A stretch of DNA of 50,000 nt from positions 11,994,415 through 12,044,414 of the forward strand of contig CM022679.1 of NCBI GenBank assembly GCA_012295275.1, in the 5' to 3' direction. This DNA comes from Chrysomallon squamiferum (lineage: Eukaryota > Mollusca > Gastropoda > Neomphalida > Peltospiridae). Of this stretch, positions 35,863 to 46,300 are shown one piece after another. The notes below the pieces were generated by a model. That model worked only from the letters and a program-made list of their open reading frames with translations. It did not search any database and had not been told where the DNA came from. Numbering within the stretch: the stretch's first letter is position 1; each line of letters starts with the position of its first letter. Both the position numbers and the translations under genes were made by a program.

Positions 35863-36169
35863 TGTTTTGAGATAAATACAGGTATACATTAAAGTATTCA
35901 TTAACAATATGAAATTATTCATTTTAATCTTAGTACTGAAAATTCTCCATAAAAATATATGATGATAAATCTGGACTTGCTGCTATATGTTTGTTCTCCA
36001 TATCTTACAATAATGATGTTAACATGTGTTTAGGATTATTAAACTTTATTCAGTAGTAGTAGCTTATGTCGTTCTGAACCAAAGTCTTTGGGAGTATGTA
36101 TGTTTCGCATATTCACTTCTTTTGCGTAAGAAATCATCGAAACAGTATTGTAATTTTCCAATACAAAAT
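35863..36169. other. AT-rich spacer
   Basis: No supported element. Confidence 0.55.
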
Positions 36170-36700
36170 TGGATGTCCCATTATTTACACTTCTAGATAA
36201 CGCTTTAACGGAACTTTAGCGTGCCCAATTTTCTATTTTAACACATTCATTTAACCCGTTGATTGTAAAACAGGACTAGACATGGTGAAAATCAGAATTT
36301 GCATTTAAATGCAGGACATCTATCACAGAAGAAGAATGCAGTAAAACGAAAATGAATGGCCGTCTCCTTGGAGTTATTCTCAGAAGACAAATCTATCACA
36401 CGGTTGATGATGAAAGTCCGTGCAGTATGCAAATTTCATTTTCATGTTCAACAAGCTAATCCATTTAGCTGGCGTAAAAAACGCTACAAGGCGCCAAATC
36501 TGTCTGTACTGTCAACTACGTTTATGACAAAGACATATTGCGCGCGCAAATAATCATCATCGCGAAGAACCTGGGAGCACGCAGCATCAAGGGCATGTAA
36601 CTGCGACAGAATTCAATTTAATTGTTTACAGAACGGAAAGTTTCTGTTTTGCGGAATATTAACAGTTAAAGCTTTAATAAACATTTGCCGACAGGACATA
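36170..36700. promoter_or_regulatory. Unique island with octamer and CG-rich palindrome
   Basis: Perfect octamer ATGCAAAT at 36427-36434. GCTAA-TCCAT-TTAGC inverted arms at 36455-36469 include an Otx-type TAATCC. GCGT-AAAAA-ACGC lies at 36472-36484. The 12-bp palindrome TTGCGCGCGCAA is at 36538-36549. Confidence 0.42.
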
Positions 36701-36896
36701 TCAGAATATCTAAATTAATGCTAGTGAAATGACTATTTTATGACTCTGCACTGGAAGATTTCTAATATCCTGAACCTTGAAAGGGTCAGTCAATCCTGAT
36801 TTATAACCTAATGTTCTCAAATCGGCAGACCAATCAAACTGTTTCCAAAATTAGTTTTGTTTTGACTTTCTGAATTTTCGTTTAGAGTCGATCAAC

Positions 36897-36897
<1 letters not shown>
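36701..36897. other. Unique AT-biased spacer
   Basis: No supported element. Confidence 0.5.
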
Positions 36898-36898
<1 letters not shown>

Positions 36899-36933
<35 letters not shown>

Positions 36934-37022
36934 TCTCTTTTTCTGTGTGTGAATATGTATGTATGTATGTATGTATGTATGCATGTATGTATGTATGTAT
37001 GTGTGTATGTATGTGTGTGTCT
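36899..37022. repeat. (TA)n and (TATG)n microsatellites
   Basis: (TA)n 36899-36933, then TATG units 36953-37022. Confidence 0.95.
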
Positions 37023-37199
37023 ATCTTTTTCGTTTTCAGGTAAAGCATTTATATATTTTTTCAACTTTATCTGCTTGTCTTTAAACAATAATCAAAACAC
37101 TCAAATACAATTTTTACGTCGACGGGCGTATTTTAATGTCGACATTTTAACTTTAGTAAAGATGTACCAAACAAGGACAAACTTTCACCCCAACTCTTT

Positions 37200-37620
37200 T
37201 TGATCCCAGGCTGCGTCTGATGTGTTTATCAGACGAAACATCCATTTGGTTATCTCTTCAGGCAGTGCTGCAGACGACAACAGCGAAAACGCGCGGGAAG
37301 ACGAAAGCCTAACAAACACGGAGTTTCATCAACTCGTTTTGGCAGTTAGATCATTAGGAGGCTGTTAAGATGATTTTAGTTGCTGCGGGACATCAATCTT
37401 TGTTGAAAGCTTTTACATTAACTCATAATTTGCCGTATGTCAGGTCGGATAAATTTGAGCAAGCCAAACAGCGAGCCGCAACACTCGTCAGGAACAGAGA
37501 TAATCCAACTTGACGGACGGTAGATCAACAAAACTGACAATGTGTACATTTGTTGAGTAAAGCCATTCACCTGATGTTTATGAACATTGCTAGGTACACA
37601 CCTGTGAGAAGTAGTATATT
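37200..37620. promoter_or_regulatory. Unique island with perfect 8-bp stem-loop
   Basis: CGTCTGAT-GTGTTT-ATCAGACG at 37214-37235 is a perfect hairpin. The rest is balanced and non-repetitive. A 69-residue minus-strand frame is unrecognised. Confidence 0.4.
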
Positions 37621-37989
37621 TATCCACGATTTTGTTGTTTTGAAGTTTTTGTTCGTTTTAGAAAGTTAAAGAAATAGTTTACATTTTACTAAATATCTAA
37701 CTCACTGAACTAACTGCCTGACTAACACTAACAGACAAAGAGCAAACGGAAGAACGAATTTATAACATTATCAACCATCTATCTAACCAATCAGTTATTA
37801 AACAAACGTAACCTTATTACCAATAACACAAGGGCTATAAAAATAATAATAAAAAATAATAGTGAAAAATAAAATTAATAAATAAAAATAGTAATAAACT
37901 AGAAGAAATAATAACAACAACAAGAACAACACAAAAAAGAAATGCAGAAAAACAAGAGACAGTCGCTGAATTTATTTCCATAAATAATT
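37621..37989. other. A-rich spacer
   Basis: A/AAT/AAC-rich low complexity at about 37838-37960. Confidence 0.65.
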
Positions 37990-38440
37990 TTTTGCCCTTT
38001 TTTAAACACTCGTATTTATTGGTTTCATTAAATTTCGGCTGACATTTTTAATTCTTGGATAGGGAAGCAAGATATTTTGAGAATGTTGGACTGATGGATC
38101 ATTCTTCTTCTTCTTGCATTTGAGTTCCTTCCCGTCCAGCTAGTGCCACATTTAGGTCCAGCTAATCGTTTATCAAAGACATGATAAGTTCCTGTTTATG
38201 GGAGAATGGAAGCAAAACATCACGCGTTGTTAATAAAAAATAGTATTTATGGAATTTTAACACGCGTTTCCTCTGTTATAATCATCAGTGTGAAAAAAAA
38301 GATCAACATAACATATCTCTGAGGTCTGATAATAATTAATAATGAATGTGCTGAGATCTCGTCATAGACGTGTTCATTCATTTTACTTCTTGACTGTAAA
38401 CAGGTATTTTCATTTCAGGTTTATACTTCCATTACTACAG
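37990..38440. other. Small unique island
   Basis: GTCCAGCTA occurs at 38134 and 38156, exactly 22 bp apart (about two helical turns). No gene. Confidence 0.4.
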
Positions 38441-38454
38441 CTTTTGCTGTACTT

Positions 38455-38720
38455 CTGCTATTACTACAACAAAATCAACAACTACTACTAATACAACTTC
38501 TACTATACCACTATAACTACTACTACTGCTAGTATTACCACTACTACTACTACTACTTCTACTACTACTACTACTACTATTACTACTACTACCACTACTA
38601 GTACTACTAGTAGTAGTACTTCTGCTGCTGCTGTGGTTGTTGCTGTTACTAATTCTACTGTTATTACTAGTACTATTACTCTATTACAACTACTATTACC
38701 ATTACCACTATCATCATCGT
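38455..38720. repeat. (ACT)n tract with strand switch to (AGT)n
   Basis: Imperfect ACT triplets. At 38602-38615 the 14-bp palindrome TACTACTAGTAGTA marks a switch of repeat orientation, followed by TCTGCTGCTG and more ACT. Confidence 0.93.
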
Positions 38721-38779
38721 AATGAACAAGACTGTATTAGTAACAGAACAGTTTCCACTGTTGTAATATATTAGGTTAA

Positions 38780-39330
38780 AGAGCGAATTCTAAGCCTACT
38801 TCATATTATCTTCTTATCTAGGTGAAAAAGAACGAGTTAACAAAACCTATATCACAACTACACCAACGAGTGAACAACATAACTATAAACAGAAACAAAA
38901 CCCGGCATTAAAACTGGTCAAAGCAGACGCGGAAGAGTTTTCTTCGACATTTTCAGAAGTTTTTAATTAAATACGACTTACTTTTGTTGATGTTATTGTT
39001 CCGCTTCCTGGCCGTCTCGTGTCAAAACAAAAGATGAGTGAGAAAGTCTGTTATGGTTAAATATTCAAAATATGCCTCGCTCTATATGAGAAACACGCCG
39101 CGTGTTTGATTGACGGTATGTAAATATATCTAAACATGCGCTGGCTCCCCGACACCTTCTTGTTTTCTTTATTCATCGACCACACGCGGCTGTTGACGCA
39201 ATGGCGCAGATGCTGACAGAATATGTCAGTTTTTCTGTCAGTATGTCAGCGTGTCTGATAGGTGGACAGACTTTGGATTGTGTTCGTTTTGGTTTCCGGG
39301 TAACATTTCGGTCAGATAATTTTCCACTGA
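38780..39330. promoter_or_regulatory. Unique island with 17-bp odd palindrome
   Basis: AAACACGC-C-GCGTGTTT at 39091-39107, followed by an ATGGCGC core at 39201-39207. Balanced, CpG-containing, no gene. Confidence 0.4.
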
Positions 39331-39339
39331 TGAAATGAA

Positions 39340-39600
39340 ATGAAAATAAATAAATAGTAAATAAATACCACTAGCAGAAAATAAACACACATGTATATAC
39401 GTACGGACGTACTTGTATACATACATACATATATACACATACATACTTACATATTATGAATACATATATACACATACATACTTACATATTATGAATACAT
39501 ATATACATACATACTACACACACATATATATATATATACATACATACTACACACACATATATATATATACATACATACTTACATATATGCTGTATACAAA
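39340..39600. repeat. (AAAT)n and (ATAC)n with internal 33-35-bp duplications
   Basis: The ATAC region contains a 35-bp unit with the anchor ATATACAC at 39431 and 39466, and a following 33-bp unit with TACATACATACTACAC at 39504 and 39537. Confidence 0.9.
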
Positions 39601-39775
39601 CATGCATACACACAAACAAGCATTCTCAGTTGGTATTATTACTACTGTTACTGTAACCACTACACTAATAACTACAGCTACTTCTATTATTACAAATATT
39701 TTACACATATTACTATTACAGCTATTAATCATCAATCAATGGATCAAAATGAATGAATGAATGAATAAATAACAA
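39601..39775. repeat. Degenerate (ACT/ATT)n and (AATG)n
   Basis: ACT/ATT triplets at about 39637-39725 and about five AATG-type units at 39749-39770. ATCAATCA at 39731-39738. Confidence 0.8.
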
Positions 39776-40446
39776 TGTTATTGTTCTTAAATAAAAACAA
39801 TTTTTGTTTTATGATACCTTCGTGTTTTGCAAGTAACCTTTTGACATTAATGTGCACTATATAAATTGCAATAAAACAATATTTTCATTACGAGAACTTT
39901 TTTGTTTGTTCAAGATACGCGGGATGGTTTACAGTTATATATCAAACAGGACAGTTTGTATAAGGCAGATTGTATTCTCATTGTTATTAATATTGTATTA
40001 ATAATACTGGGTTACATGGTAGTGCATTGTGAAATTACAGGTAATGCTTATAAATCTTTGATATGAGACGTTCATTTAATTCTTTTTTTTAAACAGAATT
40101 TATCTATGTCTTATGTAAGATGTCAATGCAGTTTTAGAACGACACGGTGGCACCCTTTTATTTGTTTATTAAAGCTTTAAGTTCCAAAGAAATATTGTAA
40201 TATTGGTTGTTATTGCATTGTTATTATATACTTAAATAGAAAATATACATTATATATGTATACATATTTCTTACACATTTAACCTCAGTCACTCGTAAAG
40301 ATATAGAAAACAAAAATGATGTATAAAATATATAAGAACGAACTAGAAAATAGTCCAAACTGGAAAGAACTGTGTCCACGTTTGTTAATTTTCAGATAAC
40401 TTTATCTTAATTTTAACGAAATACAAACTTGTTTGTACGTTGTCTC

Positions 40447-40447
<1 letters not shown>
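39776..40447. other. AT-rich spacer
   Basis: No supported element. Confidence 0.6.

Positions 40448-40500
<53 letters not shown>
40448..40500. repeat. (CA)n microsatellite, 53 bp
   Basis: Perfect CA dinucleotides, followed by degenerate CA words to about 40530. Confidence 0.98.
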
Positions 40501-40503
<3 letters not shown>

Positions 40504-40530
40504 ACAAACAAACTCACACACAAACACATA

Positions 40531-41078
40531 TTCACATTTGGTATTTCATTAACAGTTAACTGTTAGTTTTCAGTGATGTCATCAGTTTGTGTTATTTATC
40601 CATGTTTGCAATATGCAACACCTGTTATGCATTATTCGTTTTACAAGACATATATTTTGTTAATAATTAGCAGATTAATAAAACTATATACATAAGTATG
40701 TTTGTTTTCTGCAAATGAAAACAAAGTGTAATATAATCAAATGGAACATGTTTACGTTTCGCCAGTGACCTTCTAAGGAAAACCAAATGGTGGATTTAGA
40801 ACAATCACTGACAACCAGACGTTGTGACATCACGTGAAAAATAATGCAGCTGAAAAAACATACAATCATTTAACCAACTCTGTTATCTATATTTCTAATC
40901 CTTTGATCTATTGTAATGTTTACATTCGTTTTCGAGAAATAACATCTGTCTGCAGTCTATACCATTCTATTTTCATAAACGTTAAAGTGAATTTGTAGGT
41001 AAATACAATTTTTAATTTATTCAAAATAGTCATTTTCTGACTAAAGTTTCTTGCGTAATGTAGACAAAACATAATTTT
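40531..41078. other. AT-biased spacer with short balanced patch (40740-40860)
   Basis: The patch holds TGTGACATCACGTGAAAA near 40823, with CACGTG and TGACATCA words. No gene. Confidence 0.45.
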
Positions 41079-41372
41079 ACTACCACCACTGCTACTGCTA
41101 TTTCCATTATCACGGTTACTAGTACCACTCTATTATCATAATTACTAAATTACTATTACTTTTGCTGCTGCTACTTTTGGCAGTGTTGCTACTGCTACTA
41201 GTACTATCATTTCTATTACAATTCATAGTGTTATTAATAAAAGAACAGCAACATCTACCATTTCTAATTTCTAATTCAACTACTACTACTAGTTCTACAA
41301 CTAGTATTTAATACTATAACTATTGCTCCTACTACAAACATTACTGCTACTATTTGCATTACTACTACTACC
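41079..41372. repeat. Long imperfect (ACT/CTA)n microsatellite
   Basis: About 290 bp of triplet-derived sequence with many substitutions and ATT blocks. Confidence 0.9.
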
Positions 41373-41547
41373 TTAAGCCCAGGGTGGAAAATCACCTCAG
41401 TTTCTTATTTAAAAAAGAACGTCAGAGGGATTTAGTGATATTTTAAGGACTTAAAGGATTGTGAATCACAAATTTGCTCATAAACCGAATATTCTACAGA
41501 GTGTACAGAGATTAAAAAAATAAAAAAATAAAAATAATAATAATAAC

Positions 41548-41689
41548 AACATTCACATATTTAGGAAGTGAATAATAAAAGGAATTTTTGTAACATTCAC
41601 ATATTTTATTAAAATAAATTTAAAATAAGTGTTGAATCTTAGTTACTTTCAAAAATCGAATGAAAACAAACAGGGTTATAATAGGAAAA

Positions 41690-41734
<45 letters not shown>

Positions 41735-42020
41735 AAGGAATTTTTGGATCGTTAAAATCTTATAAATTCAACCCGTACAACTACAAAAATAGGTGGGGAC
41801 GAGATCATGTATTTTATTAAAAATAAAATTAAATTATTTATTTTTGATATTAATATTTATTTCGCTTTCTTTTTCTTTTCTTTTCTTCATTCCTCATTTT
41901 ATTTTATTTATAAAAAAAAAAAAAAAAGAAAACAAAAAAAAAAAAAAAAAAAAAGAAAAGAAATTTTATCACTATTAAAAATCCAGAAGATAAAATGTCC
42001 GGAAATTTAACCCATACGAA
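41548..42020. repeat. Poly-A segments with direct repeats; retroposon-like or duplicated
   Basis: AACATTCACATATTT at 41548 and 41592. AAGGAATTTTTG at 41579-41590 and 41735-41746 flanks 144 bp ending in A41 (41693-41733). A second AT-rich plus poly-A block (41808-41954) resembles the first: TATTTTATTAAAA occurs in both, with AACCCRTAC-type ends. Confidence 0.65.
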
Positions 42021-42500
42021 TGTCTTGGGTATCACAGAAAACGGGTGCGGTATGTGGGCCGACTTCGAGTCATTTGAAAAACGCTAACAAATTGTTGTAA
42101 TATAATCGGGCTTTGATAAATTGCCACAATAAAAGCTAGCTGAGTGTCGTCTGCTTCTGACTGACACGAGAAGCATTAATTTATTGCCAGCGATTGTTTC
42201 AGGAGATTTATTACACATTAAAGAAACACCAAATGTAATCTAGAAGCGGCTGCGGAATCTTTGTCATGTCATATATAACAGACACGAACGTTTTTACAGC
42301 AGTCGCGTCAATTCAAGGGCCCTCTGAAGCTTTAATAAATGAATTAAGTCCTTTTGGTCAAATTAAGAATATTTTCTTATCGATCGAGAGTTGTGCGTGG
42401 CAACAAAATTACAATGTGAACAGAGAAACATTAATTTTGTTGAACTCATCAACGAATGTTTTCCTGACAAAACGTATCCTTCAAGTTCTGTTGTGTATGT
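42021..42500. promoter_or_regulatory. Unique island
   Basis: Balanced block with GCTTTGATAAATTG and CCACAATAAAAG near 42109-42136 (TCF-like and Sox/AbdB-like words). The 78-residue plus-strand frame (42266-42502) is unrecognised. Confidence 0.35.
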
Positions 42501-42589
42501 AATATAAAGGTATGTCGATAACGTTTCTGATGTCATGTTGAAACATGTTTGTCGTTTTATTGTATGTACTTTTGATAGGTGACAACAGC

Positions 42590-42862
42590 AGTAGGAGGAA
42601 AGTAGTAGTAGTAGTATCAGTAGCAATAATAATAATAATAATAATAATAATGATGATGATGATGATGATGATGATAATTATTATTACCACAACAACAACA
42701 ACAACAACAACAACAATAATAATAATAATAATAATAATAATGCTAGTATTAGTAATAGTGGAAGATTTAGCAGTAGTAACAGTAACTGTTATATTAACTG
42801 TTATAATAATAGTGATAAAAATAGCAAAAAAAAACAACAGCAGCAACAATATATATATATAA
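42590..42862. repeat. Compound trinucleotide tract
   Basis: Blocks of AGT, AAT, GAT, ATT, AAC, AAT and degenerate AGT in about 270 bp. Frames on both strands are repeat translations. Confidence 0.95.
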
Positions 42863-43359
42863 AAGTTATTTCAATACTGTTTTAAAATGATACATTTCAT
42901 ATTGACTATCTGGTTGGCATTAACTTCTAACTAAAATTTGTATTGTCATTAATTTCCAGTACGTAAAATGTATCAAATAGGGTGTCACGGTGTAGCTCAT
43001 GCATTTTTTATCTTTGTACGCAACAGCTGTACAGGTTGTAGACATAGTAAATAAGTTGACGCAGGTTTTATTCTGAAGTTTATCTATAAACATATCCAGG
43101 GAGCACACCTAATGGTTCCCCTCCTATTTTTCACCAATTTTTCCCTTTTATAATGAAACATTAATTTTTATTTTGAAAGGTACATGCACTACTATGATGG
43201 CAGCCTTTCAGTTGCGAAATCCCGTATGTGTACTTTACATGCATAGCGTGTGAGGCTCCGAAACTACAAAGAACAATACTTTTGCAGGTGTCTGTCTGTC
43301 TGATGTATGAGTAAATACGTATATCCAATTTATACTGATGTATATGAGACTGCGTGCGA
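42863..43359. other. AT-biased unique spacer
   Basis: No supported element. Confidence 0.5.
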
Positions 43360-43386
43360 GTGTATGTGTGTGTGTGTGTGTGTGTA
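43360..43386. repeat. (TG)n microsatellite
   Basis: About 12 TG units. Confidence 0.92.
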
Positions 43387-43479
43387 TTATAAACAAATTT
43401 GTAATGGCTGTGTTAATAACATAATTACACATTCAAAAATTGTTATTTCATTATTCTGTATTACTAGTAGCTAGTTAAA

Positions 43480-44060
43480 CAAACAGATCTGACCTTTTGA
43501 CCTCGAACTGTGCGACTAATTCGTTTTAAAACCATAAAGAAATACGTCACAAAAATCTATATTAATCGAAACGCCATCTTCTGGACAACGAAGGAAGAAA
43601 AAAAAATAATCATATCATTAACACTGAATACGGAGTAAAGGGAGTTAATTAGATGTATCTATATTACAGAGGACAAAAGTACTGACAGACAGCATTTGAC
43701 AGTTGACAAATCATGTTACGCCTACAAGTTGACAGCACAACATGACAGAATGGACTGGTTGTCCATTAACTGGGCTTGAAATGAATGCCTCCCCGTAGGC
43801 AGTCACCATCAAACAGACAGGCTCCAACTCACGGCTTACACCTGTACAGGTGAAACGACAGAATAGATGTGTCCAAAAGCTTGTATACACAACAGGTATC
43901 ACACGCGTGTCAGCAAGGAAAATTAACTGCGGCTGGAAAACAACATGACAGCCTAGGCATTAGCAATTTTCAAAGGACAAGGCCTGTTATTGTGTGGGTG
44001 GGTCATGGATTTTTTTTTCTGACGATTTAGTGCTTTAATTTCCGTTGTTTTCTTGACTAG
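43480..44060. promoter_or_regulatory. Motif-dense unique island, strongest enhancer candidate
   Basis: DR2 nuclear-receptor repeat (43490-43503). TGACAG at 43683, 43697, 43730, 43743 and 43946. Palindrome CACCTGTACAGGTG (43839-43852). Palindrome ACACGCGTGT (43901-43910). AAGATGGCG on the minus strand near 43572. The short minus-strand frame 43711-43902 is not credible as a gene. Confidence 0.5.
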
Positions 44061-44129
44061 TTTATGACACGTGTATCCGTCCTTAATGAAAATAAAACAA
44101 AAAAAGATCAGTTTAAACAAAGAGTAAAA

Positions 44130-44420
44130 TCTACTGCAATTCTTCTACGTTGTAATTGTCCGAGGTGACTATTATCCGAACGGTAATTAGGGGACAGTAA
44201 AGATGAGATGGTAATTACAGGCTTGTATTTAGAGGGCGTAATTATAACGTGGTAATTACAGAATGGAAAATGCCCTATATCATTGCACCTTCCAGACTAT
44301 AAAACATAAATTTATAGATCCTGAGAACATTAATTTTTTTTTAATCAGAAAGCGTGCCCGTCGCAGACGTGCTTCACAACAGCTTGCTCTGATTAGCACG
44401 TTAATTTTTTTCCTATTCCT
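44130..44420. promoter_or_regulatory. TAATTA homeodomain-site array island
   Basis: GTAATTG at 44152; GTAATTA at 44183, 44211, 44238 and 44252. Two are full GTAATTAC palindromes. The plus-strand 153-residue frame starting at 44263 runs into the TATG repeat and is rejected. Confidence 0.5.
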
Positions 44421-44499
44421 ATTCCTAATCCTGAGAACTAGGATATCCATTATATTTCCATTGATAATATCACATATGTTTGTACGAGTGGGCCGTGTC

Positions 44500-44572
44500 T
44501 TTTTTGTATATGTATGTAGAATATGTGAATATGTATGTAGATATGTCTGTATATGTTTGCATGTTTGTATGC

Positions 44573-44605
<33 letters not shown>

Positions 44606-44770
44606 TGTATGTATGTATGTATGTATGTATGTATGTGTATGTATGTATGTATGTATGTATGTATGTATGTATGTATGTATGTATGTATGAATGTATGTAT
44701 GTATGTATGTATGTTTTTACGTAGTATGTTTTTATGTTTGTATGTTTGTATATATGCATGCAAGTATGTA
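44500..44770. repeat. (ATGT)n long microsatellite
   Basis: Near-perfect ATGT at 44577-44713 with single interruptions near 44635 and 44688, and degenerate flanks. Produces long spurious frames on both strands. Confidence 0.97.
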
Positions 44771-45559
44771 TATATGTGTTTGTGTTTGGGTGTTTTTCCG
44801 TCTATATAATTTATGAGGTTTTAAACGTTTTTGTAATATTCTAAATACAGATAAAAGTCTGTGCTGAGGGTGTTTTCAGTTTACATACGCATAAACACAG
44901 ATGCACACATCCACCATTCCGACAGACCTAAGGATAAAATCATTTTAACAGTTTAGTGGATCTCAGATTATAAATGCATAAAACAAAAAGGAACACAGAT
45001 ACAGATAAACAATATGATTATTCTACCAGACAACTCAGCCTATATCACAAACAAAATAGCTGGCAGACGAAGATGAATATTCATATTTCGTAAAATGTAC
45101 AAGAACAGATTTCACTTAACACTCAGTCACCAAATTTAGGGGTTTCGATTGGTCTATTTCCCAATCCAGCCAGAACCCATAAAGTGGTTTATCAAAGACT
45201 TTTAAGTGCTTTATTGTTTCTGTTCGTAATGAAAAATTCTCTGCTTCTCATTAACAGAGCTCTTCTGTATTAGTATTATCATATAAGTAAGAATGACACC
45301 TAATAACCTAAACAAAATTAATACATTATTTTCTTTATCCGAGACGTATGTATGTATATATGTATTTATGTATGTTAGCTGGTTGTAAAATGTTGAAAGT
45401 AAATTTCTTTATTACAGTAAATGAAAGAGAAGACATTAGTTTCTCAGTGCACGTTTCAAACACTTTTAATAAGTTCATTATGTCATTTGAAAGGAATATA
45501 TTATTATAGACGTGATATATAATCCTAAAGATCAAATAAAATACACTAACACAAATAGC
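44771..45559. other. AT-biased spacer
   Basis: Short (TATG)n at about 45346-45374. No gene. Confidence 0.55.
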
Positions 45560-46300
45560 CTATTAACTTTTACTTCTAAATCATACGTGGTGTTCTACTT
45601 AATTGGTGGTCTTGTTTCGACACGCCTGAATAAAAGGGCTACAATAATGAGATATTTCGACAATTTACGAGCATTCGCTGCCGTTTATTTCAAATTAGAG
45701 GCTCTAACGTTGTATACAACTATGTCGGAAATGTTGCGCCCAGGGGTGACGTGTCCACTAACTCTTGTCGTGAAAGGGTATTTAAACTAATGTTTAATGT
45801 GGGCACATTACAAAGGTGTCAGCTTTGATCTTTCCGCCCCGTTGTCAGCGCTGTCAACATGGAGCTGAAAATTCCTAAAACGAGTCAGTCGCAAGTCGTT
45901 TGCAAACACACCGTTTCTTTTAACCATTGAACATTCCCATCCCAATACTGATCGGTCCCTTTGATGTAGCCCTGCGCCCCACTTTATGCTGGCTATTCGT
46001 CGCAAACCGAATACCAATATTGTCAACGATAAAGCTTGCAAAGGTAAGCGTTTACCTTAATGCGTCGCAAACACATTTAGCGCGCCGGATTACATTTATG
46101 GTTCGTGGCAAGGTCCAGAGATCACGACTGCACGTAAAATATAGAGGTTATTTATTAACTTTTCGATTTCCTGATATTTGTTGTTTAGAAAGCAACATCT
46201 GTTATCGATTGATAAGCTGTCAGTCAGAATGATTGATATATTTTCTTTACAATTTGTCGCTGTGGGATTTTGGAATGGTTGCTGCCATACAACTTTTTCA
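45560..46300. promoter_or_regulatory. Large unique island with several palindromes
   Basis: GTTG-T-CAGCGCTG-T-CAAC at 45841-45858, GTTTGCAAAC at 45898-45907, AAGGTAA-GCGT-TTACCTT at 46041-46058, and the direct repeat CGTCGCAAAC at 45998 and 46063. TTATC-GATT-GATAA lies at 46202-46215. A 101-residue plus-strand frame (45927-46232) has no domain. Confidence 0.45.

Noticed and set aside
43485-43600. AGTTCGAGGTC on the minus strand as a tRNA/SINE box B
   Set aside because: No box A at suitable spacing upstream and no cloverleaf. The same bases are better explained by a DR2 repeat.
44263-44809. Overlapping frames of 97-159 residues on both strands
   Set aside because: They run through the (ATGT)n tract; Cys-Met-Tyr-Val and Tyr-Ile-His-Thr repeats are translations of the tetranucleotide.
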